Below the pieces are notes generated by a model. The model searched no databases. It was not told the DNA's origin and was given only the letters and a program-made list of their open reading frames with translations. The translations under genes and the position numbers were made by a program. This document shows, piece after piece, positions 15,905 through 24,320 of a stretch of DNA of 25,129 nucleotides (its first letter is position 1; the number at the start of each line of letters is the position of its first letter). The DNA is from Verrucomicrobiota bacterium (GTDB lineage Bacteria > Verrucomicrobiota > Verrucomicrobiae > Limisphaerales > UBA11358): contig JACZKP010000075.1 in assembly GCA_014860005.1 (NCBI GenBank), positions 1 through 25,129 on the forward strand, in the 5' to 3' direction.

Positions 15905-16500
15905 GTTCGCTTTCCTCATCCTCGTCCTCGCCGGTGATCGTCTTCTTCGAGTTCCACCTTGCGAACAGGTCGTGGGACACGATTTCCTCGCCCTCGGTCA
16001 ACAGCCGCGCATCCGCGCCAAGCATCTGGATGAACGCGTGGATTTTCGCTTCGGCGGCTTCGCGGAGCTTGATGAGGTCGTTGCCTTCCTCGGTGGGGAA
16101 AAAGTTGTAGGTGTGAATCTTGTCGAACTTGGTGTCCACGCGGTTGACGCGCCCGACACGCTGAATGAGGCGGGTCGGATTCCACGGGATGTCGTAGTTG
16201 ATGACGACGTTGGACCGGTGGAGGTTCACGCCTTCGGCCAAGACTTCCGTGGCGACGAGGATGCGGTACTCGTCCTTGGGCCGATACGCCTTGGCATCGA
16301 AGTTGGCGATGACATCCTCGCGCACCGTCTTGAGCGATTCGCCGGTGAACAGGAGGACTTTGGAGTCCACTTCATCGCGGATTTTTCCTGCGAGATAAAC
16401 GGCGGTTTCCTTGCTTTCGGTGAAGATGATGAGCTTGCCGGTTTTAAGCAGGTCGGTCTTTTTCAGGATGACGCGGAACGATTCCCACTTGGGATCACGC
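15902..16500 (-). pseudogene. PLD-SNF2 helicase, C-terminal helicase domain
   Basis: The minus frame enters at 16500 as RDPKWESFRVILKKTD and continues LLKTGKLIIFTESKETAVYL, ILVATEVLAEGVNLHRSNVV, INYDIPWNPTRLIQRVGRVN (motifs V and VI, with Arg fingers), then TYNFFPTEEGNDLIKLREAA and GEDEDEESELK. After ELK (15902) the frame is antisense to the methylase N-terminal domain. The family continues here for well over 100 residues, which are missing. The start (16500) joins exactly to the end of the inverted middle segment. Confidence 0.75.
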
Positions 16501-17342
16501 GTGAGCTACGAATTGCTGGCGCAGATCACCCGTGGCAAGCGCATCGTGTTGGTGTCCGCCACACCGTTGAACAACACGCCGCAGGACATCCTGAGCCAGA
16601 TCAAACTGTTCCAGCCGGGCAAGAACAGCACCATCCCGAACGTCCGCAACCTCGAAGCCTTCTTCGGCCAGATGCAGCAGAAGCTCAAGGGGCTGGATCG
16701 CCAGCGTGACCGCGAGACTTACTTCAAAACCGTTCAAGACAACGCTCGCCAGACCCGTGAGAAAATCCTCAAGTTCCTAATGATCCGCCGCACGCGTACG
16801 GAGATCGAGCGGTACTACGGAGAAGACCTGAACAAGCAGGGTTTGAAGTTCCCCGAAGTCACGAACCCGGAGCCGCTGTTCTACAAGTTCAACAAAACCG
16901 AGAACGAAGTCTTCGATGAGACGATCCGGTCCCTCACGCACGATTTCAAATACGCCCGCTACACGCCACTGGCCTACTACACCGGCAAGCGTGACGAACA
17001 GGAAATCCAGAGCCAGCGCAACCTCGCCAAGTTCATGAAAATCCTCACGGTGAAACGGCTGGAGAGCAGTTTCACCGCGTTCCTGTCCACACTGGGCAGG
17101 TTCATCCACACCTACGAGCGCGTCATCGCGGAGTTCGACAAGGGCCACGTGTACATCAGCAAGAAGTACATTGGCAAAATCTTTGAACTCTTGGAGTCCG
17201 ACGATCAGGAAGCTATTGAGCGGCTGCTGGAGGAAGACAAGGCCGAGAAACTCTCCGCCAAGGATTTCACACCGGAGTTCACCGCCGATCTTCGTAACGA
17301 CCTGAAAGCCTTGGTAAAAATCCGCAGCCTGTGGAAACAGGT
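16501..17342 (+). pseudogene. PLD-SNF2 helicase, middle part, on an inverted 842-bp segment
   Basis: The plus frame reads SYELLAQITRGKRIVLVSAT and PLNNTPQDILSQIKLFQPGK (SNF2 motif III, SAT), then a long helical region (FLMIRRTRTEIERYYGEDLN, LTVKRLESSFTAFLSTLGRF, YISKKYIGKIFELLESDDQE) and ends IRSLWKQV. Re-inverting 16501-17342 makes the minus-strand protein read HRFRTEDTQ-VSYELLAQ at one end and LWKQV-RDPKWESF at the other, in frame and without missing residues by comparison with the family. The segment is 842 bp, two bases over 280 codons, and the split codon is completed by the G at 16500. Confidence 0.8.
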
Positions 17343-18427
17343 CTGGGTGTCCTCCGTGCGGAAGCGGTGCGATTCATCAATGAAGACGGTGGTGAATTTC
17401 TGGAGGTCGCGATTCACCAGCGAATGGAGTTTGCCGAGGGACTCCCACAGGAAGCCGCGTACACCGAACTCGCGGAAGACATTGGGCCATGAGCCGGGGT
17501 TGTGTTCGTCAAGCAGGTGCGGGGGCGCGATGACTAGGCAGGGTTCATTGATGTGCTGGGCGAGCAACGCCGACATGTAGGTCTTGCCCAAGCCAACCAC
17601 GTCGGACAGGAACGCGCCGCCGTACTCGTCGAGGACTTTGCGGGCGTTCAGGACAGCTTCCTCCTGATATTTCAGTTTCTTGAAACCCGCAGGCAGGTAC
17701 ATGTCCTCGATCTCGTCCGGCAGGTTGAGTTCGCCACGGAAATACTCGTAGAGGAATTTCAGGTACAGTTCGTAAGGCGTGAACTGGGCAAACGGCGATT
17801 TGACCTCGATGGTGGTGACGTAATCCTTGGTTACATCCACCGCCTTGGCCCAAAGCTCGTTGAACTTCTGGATGGCGAAGTCGTAGTCGGGTTCTTTAAC
17901 TCGACGTTGAACTCCAGATTATCCTGCAAGCCCGCTTCGGTCAGGTTGCTTGAGCCGGTGATGACGCGGCCTTTGTCAATGTGGCCGTCTACAAACGTCA
18001 TCACGTAGAGCTTGGCGTGGAGGCGCTCCGACGGATAGGCGCGGACTTCCAGTTTGCCCGATTTGATCCACTCCACGAATTTGCGAACGCCGTCCTCGAT
18101 GTCCGAACTGTCGCCGGACTTCTGCAACTCGGTCAGGATTTCGCCCGGCAACTGCTCGCGGACGTGGGCGTGGGACTCCAGAACGAACTCCTGCTGCTGT
18201 TTGGCAGTCTGAATCAAATCGAAGGTTGCCCGGTCGGTTTTGATGCCGATGAGGATGCGGATTTTCTCCGTCTTGGTGAGCGCGGGATGGAGCTTGTGGA
18301 AACCGCTGATGAAAAAGTAGCCGACGAGGCAGTCGAAGAACCGTGTGTTGTCGCCAAGCAGGACGCCGAAGCGGTCGCTCAGGTTCTTGCCCTGCTCGTT
18401 GGTGATGAATGTCAGGTCGGAAGACAT
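17343..18427 (-). pseudogene. PLD-SNF2 helicase, N-terminal PLD and first SNF2 motifs, frameshifted
   Basis: From the ATG at 18427: SDLTFITNEQGKNLSDRFGV, then YFFISGFHKL, ERLHAKLYVMTFVDGHIDKG and RVITGSSNLTEAGLQDNLEF, the HxK and GSxN parts of a phospholipase D-like nuclease domain. After NVELK the frame breaks at 17895-17897 (TTT on the plus strand). One more T would give ELKEPDYDFAIQKFNELWAK, then AVDVTKDYVTTIEVK. In the new frame the SNF2 part follows: FTPYELYLKFLYEYF, FLSDVVGLGKTYMS (motif I), LVIAPPHLL (Ia) and FIDESHRFRTEDTQ (motif II). It ends exactly at the inversion border 17342/17343. With the other pieces it would form a helicase of roughly 1000 residues that cuts or remodels DNA in a restriction-like system. 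Confidence 0.8.
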
Positions 18428-18436
18428 GGCGGGGCG

Positions 18437-18598
18437 TCAAAATCTTGACGGGTGCTGGCGCATCCAGACGCCGGTGTGATAGCCCAAAGCGTGACGATGG
18501 CGGCTGGGGTCACCACTGCGGACGCTGCCGCTGGTAATTTCCCACCAGCCTTGCGGCTTTGCCAGACCAGTGCCGTTGCGTGAAGTGGTGTTGCTCAT
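18437..18598 (-). CDS. Possible 53-residue small protein
   Basis: ATG at 18598, reading SNTTSRNGTGLAKPQGWWEI, then TSGSVRSGDPSRHRHALGYH and TGVWMRQHPSRF, stop at 18439-18437, 9 bp before the helicase start. It is rich in Ser, Gly, His and Arg and similar to nothing I recognise. The compact position between two genes of the same strand supports it, while composition does not. Confidence 0.3.
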   Translation of the reverse strand: MSNTTSRNGTGLAKPQGWWEITSGSVRSGDPSRHRHALGYHTGVWMRQHPSRF

Positions 18599-18599
18599 C

Positions 18600-18618
18600 G
18601 CATCCCGTCACGGGATGC
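18600..18618. repeat. Perfect 8-bp palindrome with 3-base loop
   Basis: GCATCCCG (18600-18607), TCA, CGGGATGC (18611-18618). No T-tract follows on either strand, so it is not a standard terminator. The stop codon of the truncated protein at 18608-18892 is the loop itself, and the ATG of the next small frame begins two bases beyond, so the hairpin sits exactly between two frames. Confidence 0.65.
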
Positions 18619-18892
18619 AGAGCAGCGTAGGGATTTTGTAAACTGTGAGCAAGCAAGGGTACTCGGTCACCAGCGCGACGCCCTCATTCATTTTCGCCCG
18701 GAGCAATAGCCAGCGGTAATGATCGTCCTTGGCCCGCTGGTTCCAGTCGCAATCGTCACGCCGGAACTCGACGATCTCGCCGACCTCCTGCAACGGCAAA
18801 TCCAGCGCCGCCTGCCGAAGCTCCTGGACGAGTTGGCGGGCGCAGGGTTCGTCGCCGGTCGCGCCAAGTTGATAGTGGATCGTTAGGCCCAT
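18608..18892 (-). CDS. Small conserved protein, C-terminally truncated
   Basis: 94 residues from the ATG at 18892, 11 bp after the HerA stop. MGLTIHYQL, then ARQLVQELRQAALDLPLQEV and GEIVEFRRDDCDWNQRAKDD match the start of a conserved unknown family that I recall as about 200-280 residues (MGLTIHYxL, LDLPFxEVGEIVE, DDPHRWLLIQA). After HYRWLLLRAK the sequence no longer fits, and the frame stops in a palindrome. It has presumably lost more than half of its length. The role is unknown. An alternative in-frame start at 18988 lies inside herA and is rejected. Confidence 0.6.
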   Translation of the reverse strand: MGLTIHYQLGATGDEPCARQLVQELRQAALDLPLQEVGEIVEFRRDDCDWNQRAKDDHYRWLLLRAKMNEGVALVTEYPCLLTVYKIPTLLCIP

Positions 18893-18903
18893 ATCATGCG
18901 CGG

Positions 18904-20949
18904 TCAAATCCGCTCGACGACCTCCACCGCCGGTTTGCGCACGGATTTTCCCTTCGCCAGCTTGATTTCGATCTGGGGCAAGACCCAAACCGGGCGCGAC
19001 ACGCCAGAGAGCACGGCGAAGCCAGTGCGGACTTTGTGGCGCTTCAGCACGGTTTCAATCTCCAACGGCAACTGACTTTGAAGCCATTGGCCGTCAGCGG
19101 GCGTTTGGCCGAAAGCGGGGTCTTCACAAACCTGCTCGGCGACGGCTTCCTGCAAGTACTCCCGGCTGAACGCCACCAGCCCGGCCTCCTTCTTTCCGTG
19201 CAGCGTGCTCACAGGAAAAAGCCAGACACGCGGATGGGACAGGAGCGCCTCTTTGACCGCCTTGGCAATCCGCTCGTTTGAAACCTTCGGATCAGAGGCC
19301 GCCGTTCGCACAGGCTGCGCCGTTTTGGCCGGGCGCTGGCAAACGCTCTCAAAATTGAACACCCGTGCGGGCAGCACGAACGGCTGGCTGGGGGCACTCC
19401 AGAAATAGCAGTTGCCGGGGATTGGCTCGCCCCGGATGAAGCCCAAGATTTCATCGCTGAAATAGGCGTTGTGCCGTTTGAGCGTTTGCAGATCGTTCTC
19501 GTTGAGCAGGTGCAGCACGAAGAAGTTGTCGCCTTGGCTGATGATCTGGTCGGAGATGGAACTGGGCTGCTGCGTCACCAGCACGCAGCCCAACCCGTAT
19601 TTGCGGCCTTCCTTGACCCAACGTACGAACACGTTCCGGTCATCGAGCGTCCGGTCGCCCAGCATCGTCTGGGCTTCCTCCAGCACCGCGAGGCAGCGCA
19701 CGGTCTGGCCTGTCTTTCGATCCGTCAGATGCCGCACGTTGTTCTGGAAGATGCGCCGCAGCAGCATCCCGGTGATGGCCAGCCCATCCTCACTGCCCAA
19801 CAGGGAAACATCGGCGATCACCACGCGCTTCTGCTTCAGTTCTTCGAGGAGGTTTTTGCCGAGTGTCGCGCCCGGTCGGTGCAGCCGCTTGATCGGCGGG
19901 ACAAGGTTGTTCTTGATGGCCGAGAGGCTGACATCGGTTTGCTGCTGCCGACTTTGTTGCGCCCGATATTGAAGCAACTCCGCGATCTTCCGATCCTCGG
20001 TGGCGAAGCCATCCTTGGCCAGCAGAGCCACAAGCTCCCTCCAGCGATCCCAGTCCTGACTGCGCAGCAGATTGGCGAAGACCGAGTCCTGTTTTTCGTG
20101 GGCGACAAAACCCGCCACGATGTCCTGCGGCGGGAAATCTCCGAAGTCCACGTACACATTGCCTCTGAACACGTCGGCGTGCTGCGGTTCCACCGTGCGG
20201 TTGGTGTAAAGGGAAATCCGGTCGCGCAGCGCGGGCACGTTGACCAGTCCCGGTCGACCGTGCGCGTCGGGCAGGGCGTATTCGCCTTCAGGATCGAAGA
20301 TCAGCAGCCCGACATCGGGCGGGGAGGAATAAAGCTGTGACATCAGGTACTTGATGAGGTTGCTTTTGCCGTAGCCCGCCCGTGCAAAAACGAAGCTGCG
20401 TCTGCCCTTGAGCCGCTCCACGCTGAACCGCACGGGCACGCTCTTGAGTTCACGCTGGCCATAAACCAGATGACCCAGCGGCGTGGCGGTGGGATCGTCT
20501 TCGAGGCCCACGTTGCACAGGAACGCGAGCGCCGTATCCGAGGGCACGCGCACCTTGCTGCCCAGTGTCGCAAAGGCACGCTCGCCCACCGAGAACTTGA
20601 ATTTGTCGTCTTGGGCTTGAAGTTGCAGATGACCGAGCAACTGCATCTTCAGGTTGTAGCGCAGCATCTGCCGCATGAGCGGGGCGGGCACGGCGTCTTC
20701 GGTCTTGGCGAGATCGACGAGGTAGGCATCCCCGCGATCCGTCGCCAGTTGCCCCGCCGCGTGGTAACGGCTGACGCGCCCCACCAACGCCTCGCTGGCG
20801 CTCAACTCGACGAGCAGAAACTCCCCGAATCCCGGCAGCCCGCGCTCCTGGTGGGGCACCACCACGTCCACTTCCAGTTGGTGCGGCAGGGGCGAGAAGC
20901 CTTTCAGTAATCCCACCGCCGGTGTGTTTGCGTACAGTTCAGTGCTCAT
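18904..20949 (-). CDS. herA: HerA-type hexameric DNA translocase
   Basis: 681 residues from the ATG at 20949, overlapping the nurA stop by 11 bp. The N-terminal 170 residues form a HAS-barrel-like beta domain. Walker A FARAGYGKSN lies at about 188-197, the HerA/FtsK-type FDPEGEY at about 218-224, and Walker B CLAVLEEAQTML at about 419-430 with EE instead of DE. These are followed by VLVTQQPSSISDQIISQ (sensor region) and NFFVLHLLNENDL. This is a DUF87/HerA motor. Archaeal HerA works with NurA in end resection, and bacterial HerA-nuclease pairs act in phage defence. Here it is coupled to a NurA-like gene upstream and lies in one operon with the helicase and methylase. It appears intact. Confidence 0.87.
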   Translation of the reverse strand: MSTELYANTPAVGLLKGFSPLPHQLEVDVVVPHQERGLPGFGEFLLVELSASEALVGRVSRYHAAGQLATDRGDAYLVDLAKTEDAVPAPLMRQMLRYNLKMQLLGHLQLQAQDDKFKFSVGERAFATLGSKVRVPSDTALAFLCNVGLEDDPTATPLGHLVYGQRELKSVPVRFSVERLKGRRSFVFARAGYGKSNLIKYLMSQLYSSPPDVGLLIFDPEGEYALPDAHGRPGLVNVPALRDRISLYTNRTVEPQHADVFRGNVYVDFGDFPPQDIVAGFVAHEKQDSVFANLLRSQDWDRWRELVALLAKDGFATEDRKIAELLQYRAQQSRQQQTDVSLSAIKNNLVPPIKRLHRPGATLGKNLLEELKQKRVVIADVSLLGSEDGLAITGMLLRRIFQNNVRHLTDRKTGQTVRCLAVLEEAQTMLGDRTLDDRNVFVRWVKEGRKYGLGCVLVTQQPSSISDQIISQGDNFFVLHLLNENDLQTLKRHNAYFSDEILGFIRGEPIPGNCYFWSAPSQPFVLPARVFNFESVCQRPAKTAQPVRTAASDPKVSNERIAKAVKEALLSHPRVWLFPVSTLHGKKEAGLVAFSREYLQEAVAEQVCEDPAFGQTPADGQWLQSQLPLEIETVLKRHKVRTGFAVLSGVSRPVWVLPQIEIKLAKGKSVRKPAVEVVERI

Positions 20950-22021
20950 GTTGGTCGTCGTCCTCCATCCTCTCCACCAGTTGCCTGCCCACCAGCCTCA
21001 GTTGCCGCGCTGTCCGGGCGACGGCAGGATCGCGTTCGGCGACCTGTTGCAGCAGGAGGGATTCCAGCATCTCGATCTCCAAACCGCCCATGTGGGCGTG
21101 TTCATGCGCCCGCACCAGCGCCTGCGGATAGCCGCGCAGGGGAAAACTCGCGTGCGCCGAGTCGGCCAGCAGCGACATGACTTCGCCAACCCGATCCGCC
21201 TGCCAGTCCGCGATGTCCACCGGCATCAGCGGCACCCCTTCGCCCCGATCCAGCCGCGCAATGTGCAGCCGCCCCATCGCCCGGCTGCCGATCCAGCGGT
21301 ACTGTGAGGGCGCAGCTTCGCGCTCCAGTTCAGCGGGCACCGGCAGATAGGCAGGCTCACCGTTGCTGAAACTCTCGGTCAAACCCAGAGCCACCGACAG
21401 GTAGCTCAGCACTCGTGACCGCTTCGCCACGCCGACCAGGAGATGGCCATGCTTGACGGTCAGCATCTCGAATTTCTCCCGCAACCGCTGAAACACCGCA
21501 TCCGTCAGCAGCACGCTCCGCAGCAGTCCGTCACGGATCAGCAGCTTGACCGGTGGCTGGCTGGCGAGCTTCAGCAGCGCCGCCCACTCCATGAGTTCAC
21601 GCAGCATCGACAGCAACTGGCTGCGCTGAAAATCCGAACGCGGCAATAGCTCGTTCCAGTCCAGTTGCAGGTACGCCAAGAACCGTTGGAGGCGCGGGTT
21701 GGATTGAAAGAAAAAGCGCAGGATTTCCTCCGGCTTCAGCGACTGGGCGATGAAGTCCTCGAAATAGATTTCGCCCAAACTGTCGGCGACCCGTACCACC
21801 TGCAACTGCATCGGTTCAAGGCTCAGCTTGTTCTCACCCCCGTCCGTCGCCACGGTGGCCACCACGGTCAGCGGCTTGGCGCTGACCGGACGGATGCGTA
21901 TGGGAGTGGGGCGTAATTTCACCAGACGCTTCTGCGTCGCGGAGAGTTGCGGCCACTCCTGATTCAGCGCCAGTTCAAGACTCCGTTGCAGCCGCCCAAG
22001 CCTTTCGGTCGTGAAGTGCAT
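20939..22021 (-). CDS. nurA: NurA-domain nuclease
   Basis: 360 residues from the ATG at 22021. The NurA features are VVATVATDGGENKL (Asp60-Gly-Gly, metal-binding first strand), LLIRDGLLRSVLL (Asp164-Gly, second metal ligand), LLVGVAKRSRVLSYL (conserved Lys near 200) and the C-terminal GYPQALVRAHEHAHMGG (His near 306). It would be a 5'-3' exonuclease and endonuclease that works with HerA. It is the first gene of the defence-like operon and shares 11 bp with herA. It appears intact. Confidence 0.75.
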   Translation of the reverse strand: MHFTTERLGRLQRSLELALNQEWPQLSATQKRLVKLRPTPIRIRPVSAKPLTVVATVATDGGENKLSLEPMQLQVVRVADSLGEIYFEDFIAQSLKPEEILRFFFQSNPRLQRFLAYLQLDWNELLPRSDFQRSQLLSMLRELMEWAALLKLASQPPVKLLIRDGLLRSVLLTDAVFQRLREKFEMLTVKHGHLLVGVAKRSRVLSYLSVALGLTESFSNGEPAYLPVPAELEREAAPSQYRWIGSRAMGRLHIARLDRGEGVPLMPVDIADWQADRVGEVMSLLADSAHASFPLRGYPQALVRAHEHAHMGGLEIEMLESLLLQQVAERDPAVARTARQLRLVGRQLVERMEDDDQHEH

Positions 22022-22438
22022 CCGGTGGGGATTCTATGGGCGAGCCATTTGTCACGATAGACAAAAGGTTCCTCCACGGCTGAACTGGACGGCGCCCGGC
22101 GGCTGGGAGAGCGCGTGGCCCGATTGGCGGTAAAGCGAAACGAGCCGAGACGACAGCCGATGCGAAGCCATAAGCTCTGAATGAGGTTCGACTGCTCTAG
22201 GTCACAGTCTTCGTTCGGCCTTTCAAGCCGCGCCAGTTGCTCTGACCCAAATCGAACACTTGGGACACCAGGTCGGTTACGCCAGTCGCTGCTCAGCGCG
22301 GGTCAGAGTCTGCCGATCAGGAATGGCTTCGGACGAGGCTCGCTGATGCGATTACGCCCTTTGAGCCAGCCATCCACGTAAACATCCACCCTGGCCCGAT
22401 CTCCCCGGATGACGGCATGTCGTCGCCGGGGCAGGAGA
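22022..22438. other. Non-coding stretch upstream of nurA
   Basis: About 417 bp with no convincing frame. It holds the inverted repeat at 22048-22065 and probably the promoter of the nurA operon. I see no further structure and no clear -35/-10 pair. Confidence 0.4.
22048..22065. promoter_or_regulatory. Candidate operator upstream of nurA
   Basis: TTTGTC (22048-22053), ACGATA, GACAAA (22060-22065) is a perfect 6+6 inverted repeat ending 27 bp before the nurA start. XRE-family repressors often bind such sites, and an XRE gene lies in the same island. No binding evidence exists. Confidence 0.35.
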
Positions 22439-22804
22439 CTACGCTTTCTCGAACACCCCGACCGAAACGGTGAGCCTGGCCCCGGCACCCCGCAGAGAAT
22501 AAAATTCCGGCCTCACTGACAACCCTCGTTCCCGGAATGAACGAAGCACCGAGGTCTTGATGACCCTTGGCGGACGAAATTCCATGATCCGGTCGCAATC
22601 GCCGTCTACGATGATCAGTCGGTGCTCTCGAACTCGGCGCAACCTGCGGCACTCGAACCCGGCCTGGCGCAGGGCCGAGCGTATGTCACAGTCAAATGCT
22701 TCCACGGCCCACTTCTTAAGCAGACCGCTTTCAGCGATGAACTCCTCGGCGTCGAGGATCGTGCTGGATTCGGTTGTCATCATACGTTCGTAGACAATTC
22801 TCAC
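22439..22804 (-). CDS. Hypothetical small protein
   Basis: 121 residues from a GTG at 22804, preceded by an AAGGAA at suitable distance; the ATGs at 22783 and 22780 would give 114 or 113 residues. The protein (TESSTILDAEEFIAESGLLK, WAVEAFDCDIRSALRQAGF, LRRVREHRLIIVDGDCDRIM) looks genuine, with alternating helix and strand character, and ends RLTVSVGVFEKA. No family is recognised. It lies between the integrase and nurA on the same strand, with 417 bp before nurA, so it is probably a separate cargo gene. Confidence 0.55.
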   Translation of the reverse strand: MRIVYERMMTTESSTILDAEEFIAESGLLKKWAVEAFDCDIRSALRQAGFECRRLRRVREHRLIIVDGDCDRIMEFRPPRVIKTSVLRSFRERGLSVRPEFYSLRGAGARLTVSVGVFEKA

Positions 22805-23148
22805 ACCGGTCAGGTTCCTTGGCTAAATCTATTTTTCCCGTAGTCAGTATCTTCTGACACCGCAAATCGTCTTCGGATGGCCAAAGGAGGATACGGACAC
22901 GGATTCTATGCCTATTTTACAAGCACTTGCGACATAGCCCACCACCATAGGTCCGTGTGGTATGGGTGCCGTGCTACGTGGGGCATGTCGGTGAACAATC
23001 TATGGGTATTGTTGACTCCATAGCCGGTGCCGGTGGGGGATGCAATGCCGTCGTTGGGTGGTGGGGGACGTTGTAAGTGGTGGGGCAGGCATGGTTTCGT
23101 CTACATAATCACGGTCACACACTGGCCCACCATTTTCCCGATGCTGGT
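22805..23148. other. Non-coding stretch between integrase and small gene
   Basis: About 340 bp, G/T-rich on the plus strand, with several variants of GGTGGGG and GTGGTGGG, and one inverted pair CTATGG...CCATAG (about 23000-23023). No convincing gene. The missing 3' third of the integrase is not here in any frame. Confidence 0.4.
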
Positions 23149-24204
23149 TCAAGAAGCTCTGGCCTCCCTGATCGACCAGACCAAGCAGTAGTCTGGCAAA
23201 GACTGCGAATCCCCTGTCTCACCAAACGGAGGTTTCCGGTATGGGCACACGGGGCCTCTGGGTCGTTTGTGTGGTTCCAGCCAGAGCCTCAGAGCGTCAG
23301 GCATGGGTGGTAGCCTTCGGATTGCAGTCTTGGTTATCGCGGCGGGAATTTCGATCTCCCTGTCTTCCCACTTGATATTAGCCCAATCGAGCCGCTTGAT
23401 TTCTTCCGAGCGCAGACCCGCGAACGCGCCAATGACCAGCGCGGGAACCAAATCCATCTTGGCGTTTGCCAGGAGCGTGGTTAGTTCCAAGGCAGTGAAC
23501 ACCTGAATCTCACCGGGCTTGGCAGAAGCTTTTTCGACCTGAAGGATGCCAGTGTGCGTGGCCGGAACGTAACCACGGACTTGGGCAAAGCGGAAAAGCG
23601 TGCCGATGGCGCGGCGGAAGTTGTTCCGTGTTCGCGGTGCCATCTTTAGGCCATTGAGGTATCTCTGAATGTCAGTCGGCTCGACCGTGTGAATTGGGCA
23701 CCGAAATGCTTGGGCGAATCGCGTCAGGCGCAGTCTCAAGTCTGTAAGATAGAGTTTCGAGCGCCCGTTGCGCTTCTTGTTGTCTAACAGTTCCGTCACG
23801 ACCTCCTCGACCGTCCGGGACTTTACCTGCCGCGTCTGGTTGGCCAGGTAGAACTTAACAGCTTCGACCAGAGAATCGTTGCCCAGCAGCTTTACGGCTT
23901 GGGCATACTCGTGAGCGGCAAGATCGAGCGGACGCCCGGTCGGTTTGACCGCCTCAACCGAGCGGCGGTAAACGAGACAGTCCTGGTTGCTCAACACGAG
24001 AGCGTCAAGGTCGCCCGTGGCCTTCCGCTCTACCAGCGACAGCGCGAGTTTCTTGGCGTCTTCGTAGCTGTTGCGCACCTTGCGCACGAACTTGCCTCGG
24101 ACGTGGTAGCCAACGGTGTAGCCCTTGGACTTGTCCTTCGGCTCGTAGATCGTGGCGCTCACGCCCAGCTTCTCGACCCGCTCTGGAAACCTCTTCGTCT
24201 TCAT
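23149..24204 (-). pseudogene. Tyrosine-recombinase integrase lacking its catalytic C-terminus
   Basis: 351 residues from an ATG at 24204. An arm-binding-like N-terminus (VSATIYEPKDKSKGYTVGYH), a core-binding SAM-like domain (LYLTDLRLRLTRFAQAF, IQRYLNGLKMAPRTRNNFRR) and the first half of the catalytic domain are present: FAGLRSEEIKRLDW with catalytic Arg265, and the beta hairpin with AITKTAIRRLPP (Lys292). After RPRGPVCPYR the expected HxLRHSF box, second Arg and Tyr nucleophile are absent, replaced by about 25 unrelated residues. Such integrases insert at tRNA genes; a tRNA-Gly lies 117 bp upstream. The element can no longer move by itself. Confidence 0.8.
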
Positions 24205-24229
24205 AGGGTCAAGAACTGAATTGGCCCCA

Positions 24230-24248
24230 GAAAACGGTCGCCGTTTTC
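24230..24248. repeat. Perfect hairpin between integrase and tRNA-Gly
   Basis: GAAAACGG (24230-24237), TCG, CCGTTTTC (24241-24248). On the plus strand a short AATTTTT follows at 24252-24258, so it could end plus-strand transcription. On the minus strand it lies between the tRNA 3' end and the integrase start, next to a doubled TTCCTGAAAA. It might also be part of the integrase-binding region. Confidence 0.45.
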
Positions 24249-24320
24249 AGGAATTTTTCAGGAAATGACCCCTCAGAATGTAGACGATTCCAGAAGTGCT
24301 TGGAACTAGCGCAGTTGAAT

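Noticed and set aside
15457..16504. Shared CGCGTGA at 15457-15463 and 16498-16504 as a recombination site
   Set aside because: The left border of the second inversion lies near 15382, not 15460, once the helicase tail is recognised, so the match is probably chance.
22877..23023. 48-codon plus-strand frame starting MAKGGYGHGF
   Set aside because: No ribosome-binding site, unusual composition, and within a G/T-rich non-coding stretch. A nearby AAAGGAGG (22883-22890) is 17 bases from the next ATG, too far to use.
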